61,159 bases of DNA. Source: Desulfoluna sp. Its GTDB lineage: Bacteria > Desulfobacterota > Desulfobacteria > Desulfobacterales > Desulfolunaceae. Below the pieces are notes generated by a model that was not told where the DNA came from, made no database searches, and saw only the letters and a list, made by a program, of their open reading frames with translations. The stretch is taken from positions 1 to 61,159 of the forward strand of contig NZ_JAQYWB010000034.1 of the NCBI RefSeq assembly GCF_030145185.1. The letters run 5' to 3'. Below are positions 45,760 to 55,313 of the stretch, piece by piece. The position numbers and the translations under genes were made by a program. Position 1 is the stretch's first letter, and each line of letters begins with the position of its first letter.

Positions 45760-46581
45760 CTATTTGTGCATGGCGGTTCGGGTCAACAGGTTGGATTTGA
45801 CATCAAAGTAGATCTCTATGGGGCCCTGGATGCCCGCGATGAGGGTGCGGATCTCCTCTTTTGCTTTCTCTACATGGGCCACGGGCTCAGGCAGTCTGAT
45901 GGTGACCCTTCTTGCCTGGGAGGTGATTTCGGCGCTGTGGTATCTGTTGACGATGGCGGCCTTGAGGGTAGCGCAAAGGGCCATATCTTCGAGCTGGGCT
46001 TTGGCTTGTCGGGTCTCGGTGAAGTAATCCAGCTCCAGCGTCTTTAGGATGATAGTGACGCATTCGTCTATGGAAATATGGCGAAGGTTGATGACCAGGT
46101 CGTAGAGTTCACAACTGCGTGTGTCTGTTTTATAGAAGTACGTGCTCCAGTTGCAGCGCTCTTTATCGTCTTTTTCGAGGCGTTTTCTGGCCTCATCCTC
46201 GGAGATGTTTTCTCGCTCCATCTCTTCTGCGACCCGAGCCTCCATATCGGCCACGAGCCTGACCTTTAAAATGTGGGGGACATCCTGGACGAAAAAATGC
46301 CCGGCCAAACCATGGTACACCACATTGTCTTTTTTCAAGTGGGTCAGAAGAGCAGATTTGACAAAGGCGGTGTAGCTCTCTTTTGCGTGGGAAAAATGAT
46401 CATAGCCGGTTGGGCCGTCGTGGATGGCTTTGGCGAGCATGGGTTCCGGGACGTTGAATTGTTCAGAGGCTTCCAGGAGAACTTCCCGGGAGAGGCACTC
46501 ATATCCCAGGGTTTCCGCGACTTTTTCCGCGACGATCTTTCCTTTGCTGCAGGATGGGCGAGAGATGGTGATGATCGACAT
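45760..46581 (-). CDS. Cytidylate-kinase-like family protein
   Basis: 273 residues. The N terminus MSIITISRPSCSKGKIVAEK is a modified P-loop of the AAA/cytidylate-kinase-like family (COG1102 type), followed by a NMP-kinase-like LRHISIDECVTIILKTLEL region and ADMEARVAEEMERENISEDE then ARKRLEKDDKERCNW. A C-terminal domain of about 70 residues (VTIRLPEPVAHVEKAKEEIR) resembles a BON/ferredoxin-like fold and is extra to the kinase. The ATG at 46581 follows AGGAGGCACC. The substrate is unknown. Confidence 0.75.
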   Translation of the reverse strand: MSIITISRPSCSKGKIVAEKVAETLGYECLSREVLLEASEQFNVPEPMLAKAIHDGPTGYDHFSHAKESYTAFVKSALLTHLKKDNVVYHGLAGHFFVQDVPHILKVRLVADMEARVAEEMERENISEDEARKRLEKDDKERCNWSTYFYKTDTRSCELYDLVINLRHISIDECVTIILKTLELDYFTETRQAKAQLEDMALCATLKAAIVNRYHSAEITSQARRVTIRLPEPVAHVEKAKEEIRTLIAGIQGPIEIYFDVKSNLLTRTAMHK

Positions 46582-46843
46582 GGTGCCTCCTTTGTGGGGT
46601 ATGGATCCGGGGGTTTGCGTCTTGTATCGGGGCAGGCCCGGGAGGAGACTCGGCAAGCTGTCGGGCAGTCCTCTGTACCTGAGTGGTACGGACCTTGTTG
46701 AGGTTTAGCATAAGTCCTATTCCAAGACAAGGACACCACCGTGGGGTTGCGTGCAAGAGGCTATTCAATCACAAAACACACGAAAAATGCGAAAAGGGCC
46801 AGCATCCGAAGCCCCCACATGAGATTTTGTTGTTTCGCGTTTT

Positions 46844-47062
46844 TTACGCGTCCTGTTCGGGGTCTATGTACTCGAGGATGTCGCCGGGCTGGCATTTGAG
46901 GTGCCGGCATATGGCGTCCAGGGTTGACAGTCGAACGGCTTTGGCCTTGCCGGTTTTGAGGATGGATAAATTTTGTTCGGTAATTCCGATCAGTTTGGCC
47001 AGCTGAACCGACTTCATCTTCCGTTTGGCCAGAACCACGTCTAAATTCACAATAATAGGCAT
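46844..47062 (-). CDS. Small XRE-family (HTH_26, YozG-like) transcriptional regulator
   Basis: 72 residues, almost entirely a helix-turn-helix domain: KMKSVQLAKLIGITEQNLSI then LKTGKAKAVRLSTLDAICRHL. It ends shortly after CQPGDILEYI. It lies 11 bases downstream of a DUF2975 membrane protein gene. Such XRE/DUF2975 pairs are common in bacteria, the regulator probably controlling its partner. Confidence 0.9.
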   Translation of the reverse strand: MPIIVNLDVVLAKRKMKSVQLAKLIGITEQNLSILKTGKAKAVRLSTLDAICRHLKCQPGDILEYIDPEQDA

Positions 47063-47073
47063 CGTCGCTCCGT

Positions 47074-47616
47074 CTATACGGTTAATTCATTCTCTTCGTT
47101 CAAGACCCTGCCTTCATCCATCACCCATGCAATGAAAAAGACGACCCCTCCGATCACCAGGGTGGTGAGCTCCGGTGAGCCGAATGAGACGCCGATGACT
47201 CTGCTTCCCGGAGGGTTGCCCAAAGAGAAGATAACGCTCTTGGCCGATTCGTAGACGATGGATGCGAGAACCCAGAGCACAAGGCCCTTTGCGGTTTTTT
47301 TAAAAAGGATGACATGTTCGAAGGAGAAGATGACGCCTTGTCTGTAATACGAAAAGAGCTGCCGGATATTGATGAGGCCATAGCCCAGAGCCGACATGGG
47401 AAGCAGGCTGAAGGCAAAGCCAAGGACCTGAAGCGTCACGGGCAGGTGGTTCGGGCTCAGGCCGGGGGCGTTGATATTTACGGAGATCAGGGTGTCGGGC
47501 AGTTGATTGATCAGGATCCAGTACAAAAGATAATAGAAGGGGATGATGGCAAGGAATCCGGAGAGAAGAAGGTAAAAGTTCCGGCTGTGTTTTTTGATTT
47601 TCGACACGTTATCCAT
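47074..47616 (-). CDS. DUF2975 membrane protein
   Basis: 180 residues with four membrane spans (about 14-36, 62-84, 105-125, 145-168). It carries the DUF2975 signature NIRQLFSYYRQGVIFSFEHV then ILFKKTAKGLVLWV. The ATG at 47616 is preceded by AGGAGACC. Function is unknown; the partner is the XRE regulator at 46844. Confidence 0.88.
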   Translation of the reverse strand: MDNVSKIKKHSRNFYLLLSGFLAIIPFYYLLYWILINQLPDTLISVNINAPGLSPNHLPVTLQVLGFAFSLLPMSALGYGLINIRQLFSYYRQGVIFSFEHVILFKKTAKGLVLWVLASIVYESAKSVIFSLGNPPGSRVIGVSFGSPELTTLVIGGVVFFIAWVMDEGRVLNEENELTV

Positions 47617-47739
47617 GGGGGTCTCCTGTGTTGTTTTTTCGTAGATCGTACCATGGCGTTCTCTTTTGTCAATCATTCATTATTGTTTTACGATAATGAA
47701 TGGGTCTTATTCTTCTAAGCTTTGTTCCTGTTTCAGGCC

Positions 47740-47768
47740 CCCGGCGCGATTGCCGGGGGCTTTTTTTA
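47740..47768 (+). terminator. GC-rich hairpin with T-tract on the plus strand
   Basis: GCCCCCGGC pairs with GCCGGGGGC across a six-base loop, followed by seven T. No plus-strand gene precedes it directly. On the minus strand it lies 3' of the gene at 47776 but lacks a T-tract after the stem. Confidence 0.5.
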
Positions 47769-47775
47769 TGGGGGA

Positions 47776-48240
47776 TTATTCAGAGTCCAGGGCCAGGGCG
47801 ATGGCCTCACCGCAGCTGAAAGCTTCGGCTCCCTCCGTTGCAGGGATCAGAGTGTACTCACCGACCTTTTCGCCCTGTTGTGCCAGCTCATGGAGGCGGC
47901 TGCAGGTGGCTTCTATGGCCAGGGTTCCGTCAAGGCTTCCGGCGACATAGTTTTTGGGGATAAAGACACGCTGAACGGAAGCCCGGACGCGTCCGTCGGT
48001 GCATTTTTTTGCCTGGACATCCAGAATGCGTCCTTCACCATTGGTGAAATAAGTGGTTTCCCCTCCGTTTTGATTCAGAGACACCATCGCCAGATCGTAA
48101 AGTTCGCTTCCTTCGTGGGCAACCCGTCCGAACATGAAATCCATCATGCCGGCTGACGCCTGGGTGCTGCATAAGGTAATGGCGCAAAGCACCAGCAGGG
48201 TAGAGACGATACGTGAATGGGCGGCAGTTGTTTTTTTCAT
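47776..48240 (-). CDS. Secreted protein of unknown function
   Basis: 154 residues. A signal peptide (about 1-30, ITLCSTQASA) precedes a mature domain with Cys pairs (KKCTDGR, EATCSR, FSCGE) and segments VAHEGSELYDLAMVSLNQNG and VFIPKNYVAGSLDGTLAIEA. I recognise no family. It is divergent from the LysR gene at 48441. Confidence 0.65.
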   Translation of the reverse strand: MKKTTAAHSRIVSTLLVLCAITLCSTQASAGMMDFMFGRVAHEGSELYDLAMVSLNQNGGETTYFTNGEGRILDVQAKKCTDGRVRASVQRVFIPKNYVAGSLDGTLAIEATCSRLHELAQQGEKVGEYTLIPATEGAEAFSCGEAIALALDSE

Positions 48241-48440
48241 GGTTCCAATACTCCTGGTTCTATATGTGATTTAAAGGCCGATCGCTGTGGGTGGTTGACG
48301 CGCTGGACACGTGCCCGGCGGTCTCTGTTTTCCGGCGACTCGCCATCCGTGAAGAGGTTATACAAGCTTGATTAAAAATCATGTAGGGGGTAACAAAACA
48401 TTTGATAGATGTATTTTATGCAATAAGTGGGAGGGCACGG

Positions 48441-49334
48441 ATGATAGAAACCAATGAACAGCTTTTTTTGCGGGTGGTGGAAGCTGGAAGCCTGAAAGCT
48501 GCCGCGGAGCAGGTGGGGACTGATCCCTCTTCGGTGAGTCGTAAAATTGCCGGCTTAGAGGCGCGTCTCGGGGTGAAGCTGCTTCAGCGCTCCACCCGTC
48601 GTTCTGAGCCCACGGAGGCGGGATTTCTTTATTACGAAGGCATGCGCAAGTTGTTGGATGAGCAGGCAGCCCTTGAGGCCAATGTGGCCCGGGAGACAGA
48701 GACTCCCAGGGGATTGCTTCGCGTCAGCGCACCCAATAATGTGGGGGAGGCGCATGTCGCCCCGGTACTCACCTCCATGGTGACGATGTACCCGGACCTG
48801 AAGGTGGAGCTTATTCTCATGGGAGAGGCACCGGATCTAAACGAAAAGGGAATCGATGTGTCTATTCGTGTCGGACCTCTTCCCGATTCCACCCTGATCT
48901 GTCGTAAACTGGCGGAGGTTCCCATGGTGCTGGTCGCTTCACCGGGGTATCTCAAAGGGAGGCCTTTTCCGAATGAGCCCAGGGACTTGTTAGATCATGA
49001 TTTTCTCTTGTTTTCGAGAAAGCTTCAGGCAGAACCCTTAGCGTTCATCGGCCCGGATGGACTCCAGACGGTGAAGGTCACCGGCAAATTTATTATCAAC
49101 AGTGTTTCGATATTGCACAGGCTCACTGAGGAGGGCCTGGGGATCAGCATCGGGAGCCGGCTGGTGTTGAGGGATCGACTTGACAGCGGTGAGCTGGTGC
49201 AGCTGTTGCCCGGGTATCAGATGACCCCGTATCCTCTCTATGCCACCTATGCCTCCACGGCCTTTGTTCCGGCAAAAATTCGCTGCTTTGTGGATCTCAT
49301 GGTCCGGTATTCGTCCGGTGTGTTCAGAGACTGA
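48441..49334 (+). CDS. LysR-family transcriptional regulator
   Basis: 297 residues. A winged helix-turn-helix N terminus (ETNEQLFLRVVEAGSLKAAA then EQVGTDPSSVSRKIAGLE) is followed by an effector domain (about 90-290; LLRVSAPNNVGEAHVAPVL, DVSIRVGPLPDSTLICRKLA). The ATG at 48441 is chosen because GGGAGGG precedes it. It is close to DsdC/YafC-type LTTRs. It is convergent with fumC and divergent from the secreted-protein gene; the target is unknown. Confidence 0.93.
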   Translation: MIETNEQLFLRVVEAGSLKAAAEQVGTDPSSVSRKIAGLEARLGVKLLQRSTRRSEPTEAGFLYYEGMRKLLDEQAALEANVARETETPRGLLRVSAPNNVGEAHVAPVLTSMVTMYPDLKVELILMGEAPDLNEKGIDVSIRVGPLPDSTLICRKLAEVPMVLVASPGYLKGRPFPNEPRDLLDHDFLLFSRKLQAEPLAFIGPDGLQTVKVTGKFIINSVSILHRLTEEGLGISIGSRLVLRDRLDSGELVQLLPGYQMTPYPLYATYASTAFVPAKIRCFVDLMVRYSSGVFRD

Positions 49335-49388
49335 GGCTTCTCGCTCTGAGAACGCAGGGGCTTGTGTACCAAGGGCGGCGCGTTCTGC

Positions 49389-50783
49389 TTACTCACCGGG
49401 GGCAATCATTGTCTCCGGGCGCACCAGGGCATCGAACTCCTCTTCGGTGACGAAGCCGCTGGAAAGAGCGGCGTCGCGAAGGGTGCAGCCTTTGGTCAGG
49501 GCCTCTCTGGCGAGTCGGGCCGCCTTGTCGTAGCCGATGAGAGGGACCAGGGCGGTGACCAGCATAAGGGATTGGTCCCGCAGCTCGGTGATGCGGACAG
49601 TGTTGGGCTGGAGTCCTTGAATGCAGTGCTCGGTGAGGCTCATGACAGCATCGGAGAGGAGTCGAATCGATTGGAGAACGTTGAAGATGATGACTGGTTT
49701 GAAGGCGTTGAGTTCCAGGTGCCCTTGCGCTCCGGCGATGGTAACGGTGGTGTGATTGCCCATGACCTGGGCGCACACCATGGTCATGGCCTCGCACTGG
49801 GTGGGGTTGATTTTTCCGGGCATGATGGAAGAACCGGGCTCGTTTTCCGGCAGGGCAAGTTCACCGAGCCCGCAACGGGGCCCGGAGCCGAGAAGCCGGA
49901 TGTCGTTGGCGATCTTGTTGAGGCTGATGGCCAGGGTGTTTAAGACCCCGGAGATCTCTACCATGGCGTCATGGGTGGCCAGGGCTTCAAACTTGTTCTC
50001 CGCTGAGACAAAGGGCCACCCCGTATAGGTCGCCACTTCGGCGGCGAACGCCTCGGCAAACCCGCTCTTTGAATTTAACCCGGTGCCCACGGCCGTTCCG
50101 CCCTGGGCCAGGGGGTAGAGGCGTTTGAGGCTGTCCTGAACTCGGTCTATGCCCAGCCCCACCTGGGCGGCATAGCCGGAGAACTCCTGGCCCAGGGAGA
50201 GGGGGGTGGCATCCTGAAGGTGGGTTCGCCCGATTTTGATGATGTCCTTCCAGGCCCCGGCCTTGTCGTCAAGGGCGGCGTGAAGGCCTTCCATGGCAGG
50301 GAAGAGACGGTGGTGCAGCGCTTCCACGGTGGCGATGTGCATGGCCGTGGGGAAGGTGTCGTTGGAGGACTGGCTTAAGTTGCAGTGGTCGTTGGGATGG
50401 ACGGGGCTTTTGGAACCCATGGCGCTGCCCAGGCGCTGGTTGGCCCGGTTGGCGATGACCTCGTTTACGTTCATGTTGGACTGGGTGCCGGAGCCGGTTT
50501 GCCAGACCACCAGGGGGAAATGGTCATCGAGGGTGCCGTCGATGACCTCCCGGGTGGCATCGGCAATGGCTGCGCCCAGGGTTTTATGGAGGGTGTTTTG
50601 TTTGAGATTGGCAAGGGCCGCACACAATTTAACGATTCCCAAGGCCCGGATCAGGGGGGGCGGCAGGCGCTCATCTCCGACGTTGAAATGCTGGAGGGCT
50701 CGCTGGGTCTGGGCGCCCCAGAAAGCATTCGCCGGGACGGCAATGGGACCCATCGAATCGGTTTCATTGCGGGTATCGTGCAT
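49389..50783 (-). CDS. fumC: Class II fumarate hydratase
   Basis: 464 residues. The family signature [17 protein letters not shown] is present, with the catalytic loop serine in it, and the substrate-site motifs [39 protein letters not shown] and [16 protein letters not shown]. It converts fumarate to malate as a homotetramer without an Fe-S cluster. The ATG at 50783 has AAAGGAGC upstream. Sulfate reducers use fumarase in propionate and acetate oxidation routes. Confidence 0.97.
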   Translation of the reverse strand: MHDTRNETDSMGPIAVPANAFWGAQTQRALQHFNVGDERLPPPLIRALGIVKLCAALANLKQNTLHKTLGAAIADATREVIDGTLDDHFPLVVWQTGSGTQSNMNVNEVIANRANQRLGSAMGSKSPVHPNDHCNLSQSSNDTFPTAMHIATVEALHHRLFPAMEGLHAALDDKAGAWKDIIKIGRTHLQDATPLSLGQEFSGYAAQVGLGIDRVQDSLKRLYPLAQGGTAVGTGLNSKSGFAEAFAAEVATYTGWPFVSAENKFEALATHDAMVEISGVLNTLAISLNKIANDIRLLGSGPRCGLGELALPENEPGSSIMPGKINPTQCEAMTMVCAQVMGNHTTVTIAGAQGHLELNAFKPVIIFNVLQSIRLLSDAVMSLTEHCIQGLQPNTVRITELRDQSLMLVTALVPLIGYDKAARLAREALTKGCTLRDAALSSGFVTEEEFDALVRPETMIAPGE

Positions 50784-51018
50784 CGTATGCGCTCCTTTAT
50801 GGGGGTGGGAAGAGAGGCTTGAAATGAGGCCTGCGTGGGGTAAGACGTATCAGGTGTTCCGGGACTGTGGTGGCAGCACAAGGGGCAGGTGCGGGAGAGG
50901 GCTTTTCTGTTAATGTACCGTGGTTTGTCTTCTTTTGTAAAGTTTTGGGGAGATGCCCGGAAAAACAGGGGGTGAAGGGTTCGTTCTAAAACAGGGGCAG
51001 GACCCTGGGGGTGGCCGA

Positions 51019-51885
51019 TTAGGCCAGCCAAGAGCCATTTAACTCCCAGGGGCACAGGCAGGACGTGGCAAAAGAGAGGGGGCAGGATGAAAGATCGCGG
51101 GTGTTTTGGGTTTTCCGTTGCGGCGCTATGATGCGTGGGTTGCAAAGACAGATGAGATAACAGACGGAGGCGAGGGTGACCCAGCCGGTGAGCATCATTT
51201 TCTGAATGAGGCCGCCCCCCTGTAGCAGGGTGTCTTGATTTACGAGGAAAAACCAGCCGATGATTCCCAGGAGAGTGATGAGACAGAACCCCCATCGTCG
51301 AGGCCCTTGGAAATTTGTGACCTCTTTTGGGCGGGTGGTGGCGAGGATGTCCCGGGCCATGTCCAGAAAGGTGAGGGGGGCGGAAATATCTTCGATGTGG
51401 ATTTTAAGGGAGGTTTTTTCCCCTTCGAGCATGAGGATATCTCCCCTTTCATCCTGAAGGATCTCCCGGATGACGAGGGGGGCCTGGCCTTGTTGTGGGT
51501 TTCTGACGAGGACCCTGTCCTCTTTCAGGATCAGGAAAAACGATTTTCGGGTGGGGAAGCGGAGGCTCTTTTTTTCAGCAAACTGCATGCGCATCTTGAC
51601 GCCTATATGCACACTGAGGGCTTCAAACAATCGGTGAAGGGTGCAGCAGGAGGCCGGAGTATTGCTGGTTGCCTTCAGGGTGAGTTCCGGAGAGGCACCT
51701 GTGAGGATGAGCGTTAAAGCATAGTGGTTGATTTCATACCCCCCTCGTGTGACCTGATGGCTTGAGGAGAGATAGAAGGTGGTGATCTCATCAAAGTGAA
51801 TTCGGCCCTTATTCCATGAGAAGAAGGCGGTGCCCTCTTTGTAGACCAGCTGTAAATTTTTGATGTCGTGAGCGTCTGATTCCAT
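51019..51885 (-). CDS. Membrane protein of unknown function
   Basis: About 288 residues from ATG 51885; an upstream ATG at 51936 would add 17 residues, and no strong ribosome-binding site decides. The N-terminal 190 residues look cytosolic and beta-rich, with a possible PH-like character (LVYKEGTAFFSWNKGRIHFD). Two membrane spans follow (WGFCLITLLGIIGWFFLV; GWVTLASVCYLICL). The C terminus is Cys-rich (DLSSCPLSFATSCLCPWELN). No family is recognised. Confidence 0.55.
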   Translation of the reverse strand: MESDAHDIKNLQLVYKEGTAFFSWNKGRIHFDEITTFYLSSSHQVTRGGYEINHYALTLILTGASPELTLKATSNTPASCCTLHRLFEALSVHIGVKMRMQFAEKKSLRFPTRKSFFLILKEDRVLVRNPQQGQAPLVIREILQDERGDILMLEGEKTSLKIHIEDISAPLTFLDMARDILATTRPKEVTNFQGPRRWGFCLITLLGIIGWFFLVNQDTLLQGGGLIQKMMLTGWVTLASVCYLICLCNPRIIAPQRKTQNTRDLSSCPLSFATSCLCPWELNGSWLA

Positions 51886-52070
51886 GTTGTTGCACCCATT
51901 CCTGCTGATATTTTTGAGGCCATATTTTGAACCCATATTTTAGAAACGGGCTCTTTGTTTCTTCTTTTAAGTATCACAGGAAACGATGGGGGGCGTGTAA
52001 CACAGCTCACACAGGACACCCCGGGGGGGCTGTTTTGAGATTTTCGAAGGGGGTTGTCCTCGCGGTCGGG

Positions 52071-52721
52071 TCAGCTTTTGCCGCCGACAATGAACGCTTT
52101 GATTTTTTTCAGGTACGGGATCACGACGGCTACGGCAATGGCGGCAAATATGTACTGGATGACGTGGAACCGGTGCTCTAAAAAATCAAAGCAGTAAAAC
52201 CAGGCCATGATGGCTGTGAGGGTGCCAAGAAAGGTGGCGGATAAATTTCTGACGAGGTCCAGCCGCAGCATGTAACCGATGATGGACCCAATGACAGGGC
52301 CTGTCACCGGCAGGGGGGCCATGACAAAGAGAAAAATACCGATCCATCCATAGGGTTGTATTTTGTCTTTCTGCCCCAGGGCTTTTGCGTTGAGTCGGTC
52401 CATAAAGGTGATGATCCACGGGACCCTTAAGTAGCGTTGAGTGCTGAGGACAAAGCCGGCATAGGTGAAGCAGACGATGAGCACTTCGATATAAAAATTA
52501 TAGCCAATGGTCAGGAGGGCTCCCATTCCGTTATAAATGCACAGTCCCACGCCTGCGGCCCGGCCGCCGACGGCATGGGCACCAAACACAAGGACGAGAG
52601 TTTCGGCTTTTTTAAGGTCGGTGACGCCGTAAAATCCGATAAATACCATGAGCAGAACACTTAAAAAGACGCCCACGAGCAGGATTTTGAATTCAAAGGA
52701 GTTGAAAAGGGTTTGTTTCAT
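52071..52721 (-). CDS. Small multidrug export protein (PF06695-like)
   Basis: 216 residues with about five membrane spans. The conserved SMR-export family segment GWIGIFLFVMAPLPVTGPVI then GSIIGYMLRLDL is clear (COG2426). The N terminus MKQTLFNSFEFKILLVGVFL precedes the first span. Function in the family is inferred rather than shown. It stands alone upstream of the gene at 51019. Confidence 0.8.
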   Translation of the reverse strand: MKQTLFNSFEFKILLVGVFLSVLLMVFIGFYGVTDLKKAETLVLVFGAHAVGGRAAGVGLCIYNGMGALLTIGYNFYIEVLIVCFTYAGFVLSTQRYLRVPWIITFMDRLNAKALGQKDKIQPYGWIGIFLFVMAPLPVTGPVIGSIIGYMLRLDLVRNLSATFLGTLTAIMAWFYCFDFLEHRFHVIQYIFAAIAVAVVIPYLKKIKAFIVGGKS

Positions 52722-52874
52722 GGTGGCATCGGTACCATCAAGGATCGGTTAAGGTCAGTGGCGTGTGTCGGGTTCATGAAAGGATAGGCAGGTTTAAATC
52801 TGATTTTTATCACACTGCCCGTTTCTTTACCAAGGGATAATCGCTGTCACGAGGGGGGGGATCCATATCCATAG

Positions 52875-53119
52875 CCCGGATATTTCACGAGTCGGGTGCG
52901 CTTATCTGCAAGGCATCAGAGCTGCAGATGTAGTGGTTTACCTCAAAGTTCTGATAACGCAGCAGATGAGTGCACCCGGCTCGCCCGAAGGGTGAGAAAA
53001 GCGAACAGATAACCGTGAATTACATTTTGTATTTTTGAAATAACTGAATTTTCCGCAATAACCTATTTAAATAACAGCTTATTGTTTTGGGTTAATCGTT
53101 TTCTCGTGAAATATCCGGG
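52875..53119 (+). mobile_element. M element copy 4 (long form)
   Basis: 245 bp with ends CCCGGATATTTCACGAG and CTCGTGAAATATCCGGG, perfect inverted repeats over 17 bases. The flanks are ATAG on both sides, a perfect four-base duplication centred on TA. The internal hairpin (GCATCAGAGCT with AGTTCTGATAACGC) is kept. It is about 85% similar by eye to 17111-17349. Confidence 0.8.
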
Positions 53120-53153
53120 ATAGGTTCGTTGGTGCGTCTCTTACCTGTTGGGA

Positions 53154-53204
53154 ACACAAGAACGCCCGTGTTCATGAAGCTCATGGATAAGGGCGTTCTT
53201 GTGT
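53154..53204. terminator. 14-bp perfect inverted repeat
   Basis: ACACAAGAACGCCC (53154-53167) pairs with 53191-53204 around a 23-base loop containing TTCATGAAGCTCATGGA. It lies 130 bases 3' of the reductase stop (53337, minus strand), beyond a family B copy (53245-53318). It could end that transcript or be a binding site; no T-tract is present. Confidence 0.35.
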
Positions 53205-53336
53205 CCTGTCTTTTGGCGGTATTCAGCTCTTGATGCGGGAAAGAGCCTCTGGCGGCCCTGCCGGGGGCTAAACTTTTGCCGGATTTTATAAAGACGGGTT
53301 TAACAAACAGGCTTTAAAAATGGCTTTTATCAAATT

Positions 53337-54614
53337 TTATTTTAGCAACTCCACAAAGGCTTCCACGCGGGTCTGGAGCTGGCCCATGTCTTCCTGGCTG
53401 TAGTCGGTTTCGATGCGCAGGGTGGGGAGGCCGCCTTCTTCGAGTTCTTTTTCGATGGGCATGGCCTCCAGGGCGTAGGGCTGGCAGAAATTTAAGGTGT
53501 ATTGGATGACGCCGTCGGCCTTGGACGCTTTTGCTAATTCTTTGATGTGGTCGGTGCGCTCGGTGTTGGGGGTGAAGATGGCGCAGTCGATGGCGAGGTA
53601 GCGGTCCACGAGGGCGTCGATGAGGCCGTCCAAATCGTCTGAGGAATCATCCGTGAGGTTGCGGCAGCCGCGTTCGCCCACGCAGGACTCTTCGGCGACG
53701 ATGACGGCCCCGGAGGTCTCGATGATGGCGGGGAGCTTCCAGTTGGGCACGGCCATGGGACAGCCGGAGACGAGGATGCGGGGGGTGCCTTCGGGGATGA
53801 CCGAGATCTTTTCTGCGATGCGTTTTTCAAGCTCATCACAGAGGGCGTTGACCGAGGCCGTGAAGCGGACGGGGTCGTCGTAGAAGAAGACCTGATTGGC
53901 GATGAGGGCGTCCAGCCCCGAGATGGGCAGGACGGTGCCTTGCCGCAGGGCGGCCAGCCGGGCCATGGCTTTTCGTTTGTCATTGACGATGGCGATCCCT
54001 TTTTTCAAGGCGGCCACGTCGATGGTTTTTCCGGTTAAGGCCTCCACAGCCTCTTTGTAGCGGATGAACTCCGCCTTTAAAAGGGCCTTGCCTTCAGCCG
54101 ATTTAACCTGGGGCAGGTCCATGACGTAGAGGTTGTCCATCATGGTGCTTAAGGTCTCGTAGGCTTTCTTTTTGCCGTCACAGGTGTTTTCTCCCACCAC
54201 CAGGTCCGAGCACTCGAGGTAGGGACAGACCTTGGCAAGCTTAAAGCCCATGGAGGACTTGATGAGGGCGCAGGTGTTTCTGGGGAGGTATTTCTCCACC
54301 TCGTCCATGGCAAAATCGGCCCCGGAGCAGAGACCGACGTGGACGGCCTCGGCCGCCAGGGTGATCTCTTCGGGCACGAAGACGCAGTAACAGCCAATCA
54401 CCTTTCGGCCTTCGGCCCGTGCGTCCACCAGCTCCTGGATGCGCTGCCCGTGGACCTCGCTCATCACAAAATCAAAATACCCCATGTTTTCGGGGCGCTT
54501 CTTCTGGGCCAGATAGATGTCGCCGTAAGCCTGACCCAGCACGCTGAGCAGGGCGTCATGGGCCTCGATGTTGAGGCCGAGGTCTTTCCACATCGGGGTG
54601 TGATCGGTGGTCAT
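53337..54614 (-). CDS. Double-cubane-cluster reductase paralogue 1 (HgdB/DCCP family)
   Basis: 425 residues, ATG chosen for its AAAGGAG site. It belongs to the 2-hydroxyacyl-CoA dehydratase/BcrBC superfamily and matches double-cubane-cluster proteins most closely: Cys77 (GCYCVFVPEE), Cys96, Cys115 (NTCALIKSS), Cys130 (KVCPYLEC), Cys145 (GENTCDGKKK), Cys285 (VSGCPM), Cys311 (EESCVGERGC). Compared with paralogue 2 it has extra cysteines at 75, 135 and 317 and a different region after GCPM. Family members reduce small substrates at an Fe8S9 cluster fed by an ATP-driven activase. It is the last gene of the block begun at 60710. Confidence 0.85.
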   Translation of the reverse strand: MTTDHTPMWKDLGLNIEAHDALLSVLGQAYGDIYLAQKKRPENMGYFDFVMSEVHGQRIQELVDARAEGRKVIGCYCVFVPEEITLAAEAVHVGLCSGADFAMDEVEKYLPRNTCALIKSSMGFKLAKVCPYLECSDLVVGENTCDGKKKAYETLSTMMDNLYVMDLPQVKSAEGKALLKAEFIRYKEAVEALTGKTIDVAALKKGIAIVNDKRKAMARLAALRQGTVLPISGLDALIANQVFFYDDPVRFTASVNALCDELEKRIAEKISVIPEGTPRILVSGCPMAVPNWKLPAIIETSGAVIVAEESCVGERGCRNLTDDSSDDLDGLIDALVDRYLAIDCAIFTPNTERTDHIKELAKASKADGVIQYTLNFCQPYALEAMPIEKELEEGGLPTLRIETDYSQEDMGQLQTRVEAFVELLK

Positions 54615-54692
54615 GGGGTCTCCTTTGGGTGTGCTTATTAGGTTGTCGTGTAGAGATAAGGGGGCAGAAAAAAACAAAAGCATAAAAAGCAA

Positions 54693-55044
54693 GGCCCTGC
54701 CGGGGGGCTAAATTTTTGCCTGATTTTATGAAGACAGGTTTAACAAACAGGTTTTACAAAATAATATTGATTAAATTTCATCTTAAAAGCGGATGTGATT
54801 ATCTCTTATTCACAGCCATGGGTTCCCTGTCCATTTCAGGCTTCAATGTCACCCACACCGGTGAGATTACGGCGGCGTCGTAGGATGGGCACCCATTTAA
54901 TATCAAAGGGCGAAGCGTGCCCATCTGGCAGTCGGGAAACCCACAACGCTGAAAATTGCATAAATTTTGACGACGCAGCATCTCTCCCCGGTGATCGGTT
55001 GTACCCGCGCCAGATGGGCACGGCACACCCTTTGCCCATCCTAC
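54693..55044. repeat. Family B copy and an inverted-repeat element between the two reductases
   Basis: A family B copy lies at 54693-54757. From 54880 to 55044 an element has inverted ends GTAGGATGGGCA and TGCCCATCCTAC with internal CGTGCCCATCTGGC copies facing each other, as in small palindromic elements. A reverse family A element (55085-55290) follows up to the paralogue 2 stop. No gene lies between 54615 and 55313. Confidence 0.65.
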
Positions 55045-55084
55045 AGGTTGCCAGCAATACCCAGTGTACAGAGTTTATACTGCA

Positions 55085-55290
55085 CCAAAACCTGCTTTCA
55101 AGGTGTCACACCTTGCCGCCGGAGTTATTCCGGTCAACGGCTGAGTTGGATTCTGCCCACCTACCGCTCATGTACTTGCGACGCACTGTGCGATTCCTTG
55201 CACTTCACGCGAATGCGGACGCATTTCAGCCCGAAGTGGCGACTCCCGATGGGCATTCGCAAACCCGCTTTCGAGGTGGCACACCTCGCC
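55085..55290 (-). repeat. Family A, full-length reverse copy
   Basis: Two heads (CTGCTTTCAAGGTG near 55085 and CCGCTTTCGAGGTGGCACAC near 55265) flank the usual GCGAATGCGGACGC body. It ends 23 bases from the stop codon of paralogue 2 (minus strand). Confidence 0.7.
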
Positions 55291-55313
55291 GCCCGGCTTT
55301 TCTCTTTTTCTCT

